Source of the DNA: Turnera subulata
Taxonomy: Eukaryota > Streptophyta > Magnoliopsida > Malpighiales > Passifloraceae
Direction: 5' to 3'
Length of the DNA stretch: 64,000 nucleotides
Assembly (NCBI GenBank): GCA_028386065.3
Contig: JAKUCV010000446.1
Location: forward strand, 1 to 64,000
Positions 1-11,763 of this stretch are shown one piece after another. Every line of letters begins with the position of its first letter. Position 1 is the first letter of the stretch. Below the pieces are notes generated by a model that saw nothing but the letters and a program-made list of their open reading frames with translations, was not told the DNA's origin and made no database searches. The position numbers were made by a program, and so were the translations under genes.

Positions 1-198
1 GTTTTTCTATTATTGGGCCATTGGGCCGGTTTTATTACTATTGATGTTGGGCCATAGGGCCGTATTGTGGTTTATTATGATGGGCTGTCGAGCCCGGATA
101 TTTGTTATATACACTGTATGCTTGGGTTTATTTGGTTGGGTTGTCACAGTTCCGGCACGTGTTTACTGTGTACGGTAAATACGGGTCGGGGCGTTTCA
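1..198 (+). repeat. LTR family A, 3' end fragment (unit 1)
   Basis: This is the terminal part of a long terminal repeat that begins outside the window. It ends in the family's diagnostic tail (GTACGGTAAATACGGGTCGG, then GGCGTTTCA). The same tail ends the units at 199-978, 979-2542, 23109-23761 and 23762-24410, and appears in reverse complement at 36208. No coding sequence is visible. Confidence 0.75.
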
Positions 199-978
199 AT
201 GTCTATCCTGGTATTTTGGTTAGGGATGTTGATCCCTGTGATTTGATTTTGATGATGATAATATAATTGTCACGTGGTAAGTAGTGGTACGACTCGATGG
301 TTTAAGATTATTTTGTGGTGGCCATGACTTGGGTTACTTGTGATAAGCATGTCTATCCCGTGATTATTTTTGGGATGTCTATCCCTAGGTTCGTATTTTT
401 GGGATGTCGATCCCTGGGTTCTCGTGGATTTGGTCTGGCACCCGAAATATGTTGATAACCAGGTCTGACCTCTAGCTTATCCGTGACGGGGCCCGGAAAG
501 ATAAAATTGGAAATTGGAATTTTATTTGAGTCTTTTGATTTGTTTTATTTTGGCGGTTTTTGCTTGTTTTCCACCTTGAGTAATTTTAGTGTTGCATATT
601 GATTGTCTATCCTTCGTCGGTGAGCACTTCGGACTCTCCCCTCACCTGCGGGCTTTCATCCCGTAGGATGGATTATTTGTGATACAGGTTTGGTGCATTC
701 CAGACAGGCTGCGGCGTTATCCCTTGGACAGGGCTTGGATCCATAGTTTGCATCAGTGTCGCATATAGTGTCTTTGTGAGTTATTAAGTCTTCCACTGTG
801 CATTACTTTTGCTATTGTTGGGCCATTGGGCCAGTTATGTTGTTATTTTTGTTATTATTTTTGGGCTGTTGAGCCCGAGTTTCTGTTGTATACACTGTAT
901 GCTGGGCTTGGTTTGGTTGGGTCGTCACAGTTCCGGCACGTGTTTACTATGTACGGTAATACGGGTCGGGGCGTTTCA
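199..978 (+). repeat. LTR family A, 3' end fragment (unit 2, tandem)
   Basis: This is a second copy of the LTR 3' end, 780 bp, joined directly after the GGCGTTTCA tail of unit 1. It starts in mid-LTR, at the stretch of GGGATGT..ATCCC motifs. It then passes through the conserved blocks GTGAGCACTTCGGACTC and CCTGCGGGCTTTCATCCCGT, and ends with the same tail at 978. No flanking duplication separates it from its neighbours, so it looks like a tandem duplication and not an independent insertion. Confidence 0.75.
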
Positions 979-2542
979 AATAATATTTGGTAATTATAAT
1001 TTTGGCAAGAAATATATTTTATGGAAATAATTTCGGGAAAAATACACATATATGATATAATTTCTAGGAAAATTGTATTGTTATTATTTTAGAAGACAAA
1101 CTATAAATACTCTATAAAAAAAATATTTAAAGGAGAGTTTTAATTAAAGTATGGTACCGAAATTATATTCGGATATACGTACGGTATAATATTTTCGGTA
1201 AAAGATGATAATATAGGATATGAACCGGGATGGGTTTATTTCGCAGTATTGGCATCATAGTATACCGATTATGTGCATCTTATGTGAGTATATATTGTTT
1301 TGTTGTATAGGTTTGATATCGGGCAGTTTCCCGAGGAGCCGGCTTTGGAACGGTCATTGTCTTCAGAGTTGAGTAATCGGCTAAGGTGAGGATGGATTTC
1401 CTTCAATATGTGCCTGTATTACTCGTTTGTTGTGTTTGGTGATTGTTGCACTGTTGATTGTTGCATTTGTTGTGGTATGATTCGGGATGTTTATCCCAGT
1501 GTCTTGATTGTTTTTGGGATGTTTATCCCCATGATTTGATTTTTGGATGTTTATCCCTATGCACTGAGTTTTTTTGGATGTCTATTTCTGTGTCTTTTTG
1601 GTATTAAGTATAATGGATTAAATAATAAAATGTGATAAGGATGTCGATCCTTGGTTTTGGATTGGGATGTCTATCCCGGTATTTTAGTTAGGGATGTTGA
1701 TCCCTGTGATTTGGTTTTCAATGATGATAATATAATTGTCTCATGAAAAGTAGTGGTACGACTCGATGGTTTAAGACTGTTTTGTGGTGGCCATGATCTG
1801 GGTTACTTGTGATAAGCATGTCTATGCTTGGGATGTCTATCCCGTGATTATATTTGGGATGTCTATCCCTGGGTTACTATTTTGGGATTTCGATCCCTGG
1901 GCTCTCTTGGTTTGGTCTGACACCCGAAATATGTTGATAACCAGGTCTGACCCCTAGCTTATTCGTGACGGGGCCCGGAAAGATAAAATTGGAAATTGGA
2001 TTTTTGTTTAAGTCTTTTGGTCTTGGACCAGTTTTGGGTCGAGTCTTTTGGTTTGGTGTATTTTGGCTGTTATGCCTGTGTTTTTGACTTGAGTAACTTA
2101 TGGTGTTGCATATTGATCGTCTATCCATGGTTGTGAGCACTTCGGACTCACCCCTCACCTGCGGGCTTTCATCCCGTAGGTTGAGTTATTTGTGGTTCAG
2201 GTTGATGCATACCAGACAAACTGCGGCGTTATCCCTTGGACAGGACTCGGATCCATTAGTTTGCATCAGTGTCGCATACAATGTCTTTGTGAGTTATTAA
2301 GTCTTCCGATGTGCTATTTATTGTTATTGTTGGGCCTTGGGCCGGTTGTTATGTTACTTGATGTTCCCGGGGTTTGGGTGACGTGTAGTTGTGTTGGGCC
2401 GAAGGGCCACTTTCATATTTCTGATTTGGGCTGTTGAGCCAGAATTTCTGTTGTATACACTGTATGCTGGGCTTGTTAGTTGGGTCGTTACAGTTTCGGC
2501 ACGTGTTTACTATGTACGGTAAATGCGGGTCGGGGCGTTTCA
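979..2542 (+). repeat. LTR family A, longer 3' fragment (unit 3, tandem)
   Basis: This is a third, longer copy (1564 bp) joined to the tail of unit 2. It begins further upstream in the LTR. Its AT-rich block around 1131-1260 (TACCGAAATTATATTCGGAT and following) matches 22560-22690 of the complete element at 20400-24410. It then repeats the GGGATGT..ATCCC array and the conserved 3' blocks, ending in TTTCA at 2542. No reading frame of note is present. Confidence 0.78.
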
Positions 2543-3340
2543 ACCTGAAAAGCATAACCAACATCCAGTCTGAATCTTCTCTTAGATTGGGAGAAGGGGG
2601 TTTTGATCCAATGAGACTTGTCCTTAGAATGCTCAAATGAGACTTGTCCTTAGAATGCTCAAAACTCACCAAAAGATGAGAAAATAATAATGTAGAAAAT
2701 AAGGAGTTAATCTTCCACACTACTACCCCTAACTCTCATTTCTTTAAGGTATTATTATCGGATGATGATCCAACAATTTTCTTTGCCAACTTGTTCCCTC
2801 CTGCTTCTTTTTGTTCGTTGCCTATATTCTCCAATATCCAACTCTCCATTTCTTTCCTCCTAGCTAGCTCCTCCTCCGTAGGGTGGCAAACAATCTGGGT
2901 GGCTCTGGCCAAGCACTTTGAGCTGATTTTTTTTTTGCTGTCGAGAGGAATAGGGAATCAGCATAAATGTTCTCTTCCAATTCAGCCATCGAGCTGACCC
3001 AACCTTTATGTAAGGTGGCCACTATTTCATCCCCTCTTTGGAGCCTAGCTTTCTTTTCTTTGATGTAGTGTCAGCTTGTGAAATAACCTTTTGTTGTCCT
3101 TCTCTTTGTTCAACAATCTCATCATTTTGCAGAACAACTATTTGTTGCCCTTCCGGTTGCTCAATATGCTCCCCTACTCTGACATCTATTTAGGCTCACC
3201 CATATCCTTCTCCTTGTCAGCTTCAACAGTACCAAACCGGTTCTTATTGTTGCTTCTCCTCAGTTAGGTCCATCTCCATGACTTTCCTCACAGAGAAGCC
3301 TTAATTTGTCCCTTCTTTCCTATGAATCTACTTATATGCT
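2543..3340 (-). pseudogene. Probable decayed LINE ORF1 fragment (3' part)
   Basis: No intact gene is present. Read on the minus strand, short open stretches look like old coding sequence rich in K, E and Q (for example GEHIEQPEGQQIVVLQNDE near 3110-3190), broken by stops. Its orientation matches the DUF4283-type LINE ORF1 at 5108-5650, so the two may be parts of one LINE separated by the LTR at about 3341-4886. This is inference from composition and order, not from a recognised domain. Confidence 0.3.
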
Positions 3341-4886
3341 CTTTAGCTCATAATTATAGTCTAAAACTATTTTGAACACTCAAATTTAGCCACTTATTTA
3401 TTTTATTGGATTATTTTTGTATTTTAGAGCCTAAGGTTTTATTAATTTTTGGACTTTAATTTGGCTTAGGAACCCAATGAATAAATTAATGGATTATCCA
3501 TATAATTAGGCACATGCTTAGCACGAATTTTCTGACTTATTTGGCTTTGATTTTCGTTGGATTGGAGGCCCAATTTAAGTTGGACTATTATTTTGCCTAT
3601 TTTATAGAGAAAAGAGGAATAATTTGAATTCTTGGAGTGTAGGTTAAGTAATTGAGTTTATATGGAAAGAATGTGGAGTTTTCCTCAAGAAAAGGGTGTT
3701 TCTCAAGTCAGAGGATCCCCACTTGGCGTGCAAGAAAAGAATTGGAGTCAAATTAAGGAAAACCTGGTCAAAATAGGAAGAACGTGAACAGTAACCCGCG
3801 GAGCCGGCGGACATGAAAAGATGTCCGCCAAGCCCCGGTGGCCATGGAGAGAAATCCATCGAGCCTTGGCGTCATCTTTTGGCTCCGACGGACATCTAAG
3901 GGTTTAATATTGACCCTAGGATCAAAACTACAACCCTTAGGCCCTGAACACTATAAATAGAACCCTCTAAACACACTTTCGGGGTCGGTAATTCTCTCTA
4001 TAAAGCGCCTTAGCTTGGGAAAACTCTTTCAATTATATTCTTCAATTTTGATTGCTTTTCTCTCTAAGATCTCACTTGGTATTGCTCTAGTTGTGTTTTC
4101 TTATTAGTCTTTACAGAGAAGAAGTCGAATTAAAGGGCTTAAGAGCAATCAACCGCAATCCCGGAGCCAAGAACGTGAAGAACTCGCGTATAAGCTCCTG
4201 CAGCATGCAGTCTCAGAAATAAATTCATATCTTGGGTTTTAGACATTGGATTGCTGCGATATTGGACTCTATCGAAAGATAAGAAGAAGATCTAAAACTT
4301 TTTTGTTGAGCCTAGAAGCTGAATCGATCTTTTGGTTTGCTTAAAATCAGCTGCAATTCGACTCTAGTTTCTATCCAGAAAATCAAGGTAAGTGTTCTAA
4401 ACTATTTTCGATTCTAAATCATCTTGATTGCTGCTGATTCGATGCTAACATATTTGCTTTCAACCCAAGAACTACGTGGGCTCCCGACCGAGGTACGTAT
4501 GATGTCTCTAGTGGTGGAGACGCAAGCCGAATTATGTTTTAACCTTTTCTTTTCTCTTTTGTTCTTTTAATTCTTTGTTTATGCATGCTGATTTCATGAT
4601 TATATGTTGCTGGTATTCTGGTTTACACAGATGCACCCATGCACGAGGCACATTAATCGCTTAAATTGAATACTATTTCGCCCAAGCATGGATGGGGTGC
4701 CTCATACCTTCCTATCCATGACGAACCCCCGAGTCCGGCATCTTTGGTTAGCAAATCGGTTTCTTTCTGGGCATAATGTGTTATCTTTTGGTTTCTTCTG
4801 AGTTTTTTCATGCTAGTAAAACTTGGGTGGCGACTCCATCGATCAAAAGTGAGGAGGCCGAAGGGATATTCGGTCCGAATTCTCAC
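3341..4886 (+). repeat. Ty3/gypsy-type LTR (family B, copy 1; left edge approximate)
   Basis: This matches the copy at about 31081-32407 in several ordered blocks: a TATAAATAG core promoter, a GC-rich inverted GGCGGACAT/ATGTCCGCC region, AACTACGTGGGCT, GGTACGTA, CATGACGAACCCCCG, and TTGGGTGGCGACTCC near the right end. Those blocks are typical of plant Ty3/gypsy LTRs. There is no gag-pol next to it, so it is a solo or truncated LTR. The left edge was not pinned down. Confidence 0.6.
3952..3959 (+). promoter_or_regulatory. TATA box of LTR copy 1
   Basis: TATAAATA followed by G and a short leader. The same motif occurs at the equivalent place in the sister LTR (31663-31670), which supports it being the LTR's own core promoter. 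Confidence 0.5.
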
Positions 4887-5650
4887 AACTATATATTGAT
4901 TTACACTCTACCTTGTCTATCTTTCTCCTAGGTCTTGGACATCTTCTAATTGGATGAGTGATTTTGCTACAAATTACTATAGAATTCACCTGACGGCTCA
5001 TACAGACTTTTAATCCAATGTTTTTTGCTTTGATTATCATAAACAAAGATTCCCTAGCACCAACGGCTTCTCAGCTAAGAACTTGATGCGAACCATACAA
5101 ATCCATTTCAACCTATAATACTTTCTGCCTTATCATCAATATCCACCATGGTAGTAAAGACATTGCAAATTTTGCGAATTTTACTCTCCACTAAAAATTT
5201 CAGAGGAAGGTTATGCAGTTGAACCCAAAAGATAGAAAGTTTAAAAGGCATCTGGTTGATTGACATATTCAGGAACCAACGCTTGAAATTCATATAGGCA
5301 TTTGACACCAACCAATGTACCTTTCTCATAATTTTATCACAATCAGCCTCAAGTGCAAATCCAACAATGAATTTGTTGTTCCCTTTTTTCTGTAACCCTA
5401 AAGTACCCTTCAAAGACCAAACTTGATCTAGACTGGATTTCACTATACTAGTAGTAAAAAAGCATTTAGAGTAAACCTTACCTACAAGGCAAGTACTGCT
5501 TATCATATCCCCGAATGTGGCAATGACTGCATATGGTGGCGGTTCCGTTGGCGCTTTCTTTAGCCGTACCGTGAAGTCTTCTTCACGGAAATCATCATCG
5601 AACAAGACTCTTTCTCGTGGCTCCGCTTCTATACTTTGGTTTATACTCAT
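4887..5650 (-). pseudogene. LINE ORF1 (DUF4283-type), N-terminal part, broken
   Basis: An open reading frame of 180 codons runs on the minus strand from ATG at 5650 to a stop at 5108. The protein resembles the N-terminal half of plant LINE ORF1 proteins of the DUF4283 type, which are nucleic-acid-binding gag-like proteins. Features include FTVRLKKAP, GDMISSTCLVGKVYS, and W..FNMSINQMPFKLSIFWVQLHNLPL, the conserved 'W(V/I)QLHNLPL' block. Beyond the stop, other frames down to about 4890 retain traces such as HPIRRCPRP, where a zinc knuckle is expected. Similarity stops where the LTR begins. No reverse transcriptase is present nearby. It is not expected to be functional. Confidence 0.7.
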
Positions 5651-6238
5651 TGACTTGATCTACTAGTTTAGACAGCCTGTAACCAGCTTTACTGAGGGAG
5701 AGTTAGAAAACTATATTGTAGCTTGACAAGGTCTTTGTTAATTAGTGTTGAATGTGTTACGAGTAGGTAAAACTTTGGGGATCTGGTAAAATGGATTATG
5801 AATGTTCAATTTTGGTATCTCACATGGATGATTTGATGGATCTACGGGTTTGTATGAGAAAAGAGGCGGCGGAAGAGGCGATGAATAGTGTCAAGGCATA
5901 GATACACAAGCATAATGGCATAAACCACAATGTAGCTTATCACCTAGGCTTCTTTGGAGAAGTAAGAGAAGATCTGGTCTATTGAGACTCTAGGATGATA
6001 TTATAGACCTTACTAATTCTTTTTGGTACATCGGAATCCTATTAAGGACCCACGACCCTCCACTGGGATTAAACTGCTAACCTCTTAGATGAAAGACGAA
6101 GAGAGCTTTCACTATATTATAGATAGTATTAATTTAAAAGACCAATTACTTTTTTTTTGTCAGCAAGCATCGATATGTATATTGATCAAATAGAAACAGT
6201 TTGATATAATCATAATCATAGAAACCTAATCCTAAATA
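5651..6238. other. Intergenic, nothing recognised
   Basis: About 590 bp of AT-rich sequence upstream of the LINE ORF1 start. It may include the LINE 5' UTR. No gene, RNA or repeat boundary is seen. Confidence 0.4.
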
Positions 6239-6930
6239 TTACAAACCAGCAGAAATGTAAATGCCATACTTGGCCAATAATAATGACATAGCATACCATA
6301 GTAGAAAGCAAACAAATTTCCTTGTTGTTTGGTTGATCAATACCACATCCTCTGTTAGCTCCCACTGTAATGGCTTTCCCTTTTTGCTTAAACAATTGGA
6401 CGGCATTTCCCTGGTTAGTACCAGGAGATCCTTTCGGGAGGTCGAGAACTCTTCTATGTCTTCGGAAATAGACATTTTTTAATATGTGGAACTAATTGCA
6501 ATGTAGTGACCATCTCGTTGCAGTGGAAATCGACATTCTGCAGCACTTCTTTCTTCCTAAAAATTATCAGGCCATTTCTTAATTCCACTAGAGGCGTTAT
6601 AATCAACGAGAGTGATGTGGTGGCCATACCACTGACCCGTATCTTCCAAAACAAAAACAACAAACACGTTTGTTGCTCTGAACCTTTCGGTTCTGCCTTT
6701 ACCGCAAGCGGTATAAGCACAAAAGGCAGGCCATTTGCAGTACTGTAGGAATCAATCAAAACTGCATCAATCAGTAGTAAAACAAGAAGGAGACAAAACA
6801 TTAAAGAGGGAAAGAAATCTGGTTCAGGCTCCTCGTCGTCGTCATCATCGCCACCTCCATCCCCGGCCTCGCCACCACCGTTTCCAGCAGTCTTTGCCAT
6901 GACCAATGAAGGTACAATCAAGCACAACAA
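6239..6930 (-). pseudogene. Unrecognised ORF pair, possibly one frameshifted gene
   Basis: Two minus-strand reading frames overlap by 22 bp. The upstream one (6930-6454; more plausible ATG at 6900) encodes a Gly/Asp/Glu-rich start, a hydrophobic stretch (LMFCLLLVLLLIDAVLI) and a polar tail. The second (6475-6239) encodes 78 residues. The switch falls at a run of A/T (TTAAAAAATG on the minus strand), so a single-base slip could have split one 230-residue frame. I do not recognise a family. It could equally be chance ORFs or an orphan gene. Confidence 0.2.
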
Positions 6931-7460
6931 CTAAACAAGATCCAGACGAAGCTGGAACACAAGTGAAGATCCAGATGATACTGGAACACAAAGAGATGAA
7001 CCAAAGGGTTCAATACAAAGAAACTAACAGATGAGATTTGGATTTAGGGGAGGGCGATTAAAACCCAGTGTGGGAGAGAGCAAAAAAATACTCCTAGCCT
7101 TGGCACACCCACACGAAACATCCGGAGCTAGAGATTTTGGTTGATACTGGAGAATGGAATTGATGGTAATTTGGTTTGAGGAGGTAGATCTATAATAAAT
7201 CTATATCTAGATTTTAAATTTTGAAGGAAGGTGAACAGTAGGCTTCGGGAGATGGAAGAAACGAGAGGAGAGAGGGGAGAGCATTTTTACTCAGTCTATC
7301 GTCTTTACTCAAACCCCGATTCTTTTGACGAGTTACTTAATTATATTTCATTATAAGTACTATTATTATTGTATTAATCCACTCTTTGTTTCCTCTTATC
7401 ACTTCCTTTATATGGTAACTAGGATAAAAGCTGCTTTGTCTTTAGAGTCATAAAGTGAAG

Positions 7461-8272
7461 GATCATGTATGTAGTTTATGCTGCTATTGATGGGGTGCAA
7501 CTTTTAATTTGATTGAAAAAAACAAAAAAGACATGGATAAGTTCCAAAAAAAAAAAACAAGAAGAAAAAACCACCTACCTACCACCTACCACAAGAAAGT
7601 GGAACACAACCGGACTGGCAGGTCTGGACCGGGGATTGAGAGCAGTACCGCAACAGGGGAAAAGCCCAATAAAAGGAAAAATTAATAATGTAAGATTTTC
7701 AATTTGAAACAAATTAAAGAAAACACATGGATCAGTTTCATCAAAAATTAAAAAAAAAAAAACACATGACATGACAACTTAATATGATTGGAAGAAAAGA
7801 ACAGAAAGCAGACCAAACAGGGAACGTGCATAACGCCGTCACCGCAGGCGTCCACCAGCCCTTTCAATCAAATCAATCGTGTCCAGCAGCAGTAGTATCG
7901 TAGTAGTAGCAGTAACTAGTAAGTAACCGAGGGAGTCATGGAAACTGGAAATCCAACCCTTTCATTTTATATTCTACTTAATAGTATTTCTTCTCAGTTC
8001 TTACCCTTGTTGTCACTTTCCTTCACAACCACCTCTCCTCCTCCTCCTGGTACCTCCATTCCCCTCTTCTCCTTCTCTCTCTCTCTCTCTCGTCTTTACT
8101 AATAATTAAAAACAAAAACCCGTATCTCTCTTTCTTTCCCTCTCTCACTCAACCACATTTTCCACTCCACTCCACCCCAGCAAAGCTATAATAAATACTC
8201 CCCATCCTCCTCCTCAACCATACTATCTCTCCCCATTCCCTCATTTCTCTCTAAACATTTAATCTAAACGCC
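7461..8272 (+). promoter_or_regulatory. Upstream region of the uncoupling-protein gene
   Basis: AT-rich sequence becomes C/T-rich towards the gene. A CT microsatellite lies at 8075-8091 (a common plant core-promoter feature). A TATA-like TATAATAAATA is at 8187-8197, 76 bp before the start codon. Transcription start was not determined. Confidence 0.5.
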
Positions 8273-10758
8273 ATGGCAGCAGATCTCCAGCCCAAATCCG
8301 AGATTTCCTTCGCCGAAATCTTCCTCTGCAGCGCCTTCGCCGCTTGTTTCGCCGAGGTAAGATTAAATATCTCCCCCATTAATTAATAATACCTACCCCC
8401 CTCCTTCCTTTTAGTATTTCTTTTTCTAGTAAAGTTGGTTTACCATTTTTCTTATTATTATTATATTGGTTTGGGTTGGCTTGTACTTTCGTTGCCAGTT
8501 TTGTACCATTCCGTTAGATGTTGCCAAAGTTAGGCTTCAGCTCCAACGGAAAACCGTTTCGGAAGACGGAGTTAGTTTACCAAAGTACAGGGGTTTATTT
8601 GGGACTGTGGCTACCATTGCCAGAGAAGAAGGCTTATCTGCCCTTTGTAAAGGCATCACCGCCGGCTTGCACCGCCAGTTTGTTTACGGCGGCTTAAGGA
8701 TCGGATTATACGACCCGGTTTGTCTTTTTATTAATATTTCCATCATTCCTTTCTTCTTCTTCCAAGCTGTTTGTTTGCCTGGACATGATTAACTAACTAG
8801 ATATTGTACGATATTCAAAGTAAGTGGGTATGTCTGTGTGAATGTGTTCTTTTTCTTTTTTTTTTTCTTAAAATAATTATAATAAATTCTTCATTCAGGT
8901 TAAAACTTTCTTGGTTGGCGGTGATTTCGTTGGAGATATCCCTCTCTACCATAAAATCTTTGCGGCTCTTTTGACTGGTGAGTGTGTGTGTACTTAGTTG
9001 TTAATTACTGCTGGCGGCGCTTAGATTTGCCCATTGGAGGGTTTTCATTCAATTTTTATGGTATTGTGGCATTTATTAATGGGTAGTTTGTCATTTGGAA
9101 CAGGAGCTGTGGCGATCACGGTTGCTAATCCAACCGATCTCGTAAAAGTTCGGCTTCAAGCCGAAGGGAAGTTGCCGGCTGGGGTTCCTGGTCGGTATGC
9201 TGGAGCTTTTGATGCTTATCGTACAATAATGAAGCAGGTGTGTTTTGTTTGTAATTTTCCTTTTTTGTTATTTCGTTGCCCTTTGCTTTGTTGTGCCTGA
9301 TGCTTTTCCGTCTTAAAATTTAGGAAGGATTAAGCGCTTTGTGGACGGGTCTTGGCCCCAACATAGCTCGGAATGCTATCGTTAATGCTGCAGAACTTGC
9401 CAGTTATGATCATATAAAACAGGTGAACTACTGGTTCAGTTGTTGATTGTGTTGAACTTTTACCATTATCAGATTTTGATGTGATCCACTATGGTAGCTG
9501 AGTGAGACCCTAATTTCTTCATATAAATGCAGACAATTTTGCAAATTCCAGGGTTCATGGACAATGTTTTTACTCATATCCTGGCTGGTCTCGGTGCAGG
9601 TTTTTTCGCTGTCTGTATTGGCTCTCCCATTGATGTGGTAAGTGTTCTTCGTTGGCCTGCTTGAACTTTTGGCAAGTTGTGAAATGTGTTTGCTCCAAAA
9701 AAATCTCTTAATCACAATTGCAACAAGGTACACTGCATGTGTGATATCCCTTTTCTGTCAACTGCATTCTGAATGATTATAAAACACATCCTAAAGCTAT
9801 GGAGAGAGTGACAATTGCAAATATAATGGGAGAAGGAATTCCTCTGATTGTCATAGTCATCGTCAGGGCAATCTGTTGTCCTATGTGGGCATTGATGATG
9901 CAGGATGTGAATTATTTGACCCGATGTTAAAATCGTGTGGATCCATTCCAAATTCTGGAGCATTCCATATAATTTGTCTGGCTATTTCATTTTTCATGAA
10001 ATGAGCATTTGTTATAAAGATTTACTTGATATGCAAACATATGAATACTGTATTGAAATGAATGTTGCTGGTAAAGTATGTTTTATCTGGTTCGTGTTGC
10101 TTTGGCCAATATTTGTTTTCTACCACTCACATTGGCTTAAGCCATGATGGAATAATCTGTTAGGCGTATTACTGAAATCAATGAGTTTCTTTTTTTCTGA
10201 AAATGTTATTGTAAATGTTTAGAATTCCTCTTGCATTACGATTAGTGATAAAAGGCCTGAATGGAGCCTTCTATGTTATGTTGCAGGTAAAATCTAGAAT
10301 GATGGGCGACTCATCCTACAAAAACACTCTTGACTGTTTCATCAAGACACTGAAGAATGAGGCATGTTGCTTTTTGTGAAGTTTTAGCTAGGTTCTTTTC
10401 CGGATTTTATACTCTAATAACTTGAGGTAACCAATGCAATGCAGGGAATGTTTGCCTTCTACAAAGGATTTATGCCAAATTTTACTCGGATGGGGTCATG
10501 GAATGTAATTATGTTTTTGACTCTTGAGCAAGTAAGTATCCAAACTTTTATCTTTCTCTCTGATTATTGATACCATTTTGACTATAGTAATAAACATAAC
10601 CTAAGTATAATGTGCAAGAGTTTTGTCACAATGTTTGGCTATGCTGTTGTCTATTGTTGTTTCAATGACATCCCATTTCTGAACAGTCTCATTCTTCTTG
10701 GTTTTTTTGGTTACTGTAGGTGAAGAAAATATTCACTAGGGAAGTATACTATGACTAA
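8273..10758 (+). CDS. UCP1: Mitochondrial uncoupling protein (plant UCP1/PUMP1 type)
   Basis: Inner-membrane carrier of the mitochondrial carrier family (SLC25). Plant UCPs were described as proton-leak proteins and later also as aspartate/glutamate transporters. Exons: 8273-8356, 8499-8717, 8899-8977, 9104-9237, 9324-9422, 9533-9637, 10287-10361, 10445-10531, 10720-10758. Phases join cleanly to 306 residues, the usual length. The three carrier repeats show signatures [10 protein letters not shown] (33-42), [13 protein letters not shown] (137-149) and SPIDVVKSRMM (236-246). The C-terminal segment [12 protein letters not shown] fits the UCP nucleotide-binding region. The start ATG sits in CCATGG context. 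Intron 7 begins with GC, not GT (10362-10363): reading through or using the nearby GT breaks the frame, while GC-AG restores [11 protein letters not shown]. No defects are seen. Assignment to UCP1 over UCP2 is by overall resemblance. Confidence 0.96.
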
Positions 10759-11763
10759 TGTTAAGATTCTTCAAGCGGTGAGAAGCTAGTCTCGCCTAGG
10801 CATCGCCTCAGAAGCCGGAGATATATCTTAGACATTTATAGGTTCATCCATTCTTATATTCTTTTCCACTTGGTCATAGAGAGGAAATAGCTGTCTCTGT
10901 ATCTACGTAGGCGTGTACACTAGAATTAGTTAAGGATATTATCATCCACCGGATTTATTCAAGGATATTCTCTGTAAGAGGAAAAAGATGACCTTGTGTC
11001 AAAATCTGAAAGCTGCTGTGTCATCATAATGAATTCCAATTTGTGACATTGAATTCACTAGTGGCACAATCCGCGACATTTCATTCAATTGGTACGTCAT
11101 ATGCTTTTTGTGGAAATATTCAATCCAAAAACGAGATCAATTTAAGCAGCATTCCAGAATGGAACTTGGTACACAAATGACAACTGAATTTGGTGGTTAT
11201 CTTCGATTTCTATTTAATTCTATTTGTGATTTTGCCGTATTATATATAATTGTTGCCATTTCTCATGGGTTATCTTTATAATCGTTGGACTATCATGTGA
11301 TGAAACCTTCTTAAAAAGTCAATTTGGTTCTATTATCGTTAATGACCCCTGTCCCCTCGTCCAAACACCAACCAAATGCGAGAATGTCGAGAAGAGTTAA
11401 TGAATCCTCAGCCGTGTAAGATTAAGATGGCATAAAATGCACATCTAAAAGATTCTGAGGGCAGAAGACGAGCTCAGCAAGTCGTTTACAATGGTGGTTA
11501 CAAATTACCTTTTTTTTTAACCTTCCTGACTGAACCTGAAGTTGGGATCGCATCGAATTATAGAAAATGCACAATATTCAGGTAGGTAACATACGGCTAC
11601 ATCATTCCTAATAACGCTAAATGAACAAAATCCCCCCAGAATCCCTTCCAAGTTTCGAAAACATAGAACAGAACAGAACAGCTTGATAGTATTAAGCAGC
11701 CCGAAATAATGTCTCAAAGCGCAGAAGATGAGGCGTCTCATGTCAGGCTGAAAGTGAAACTCC
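10759..11763. other. 3' flanks of two convergent genes
   Basis: A 1005-bp AT-rich spacer separates the UCP stop codon and the DUF641 stop codon. It should hold both 3' UTRs. No ORF or repeat was recognised. Confidence 0.5.
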
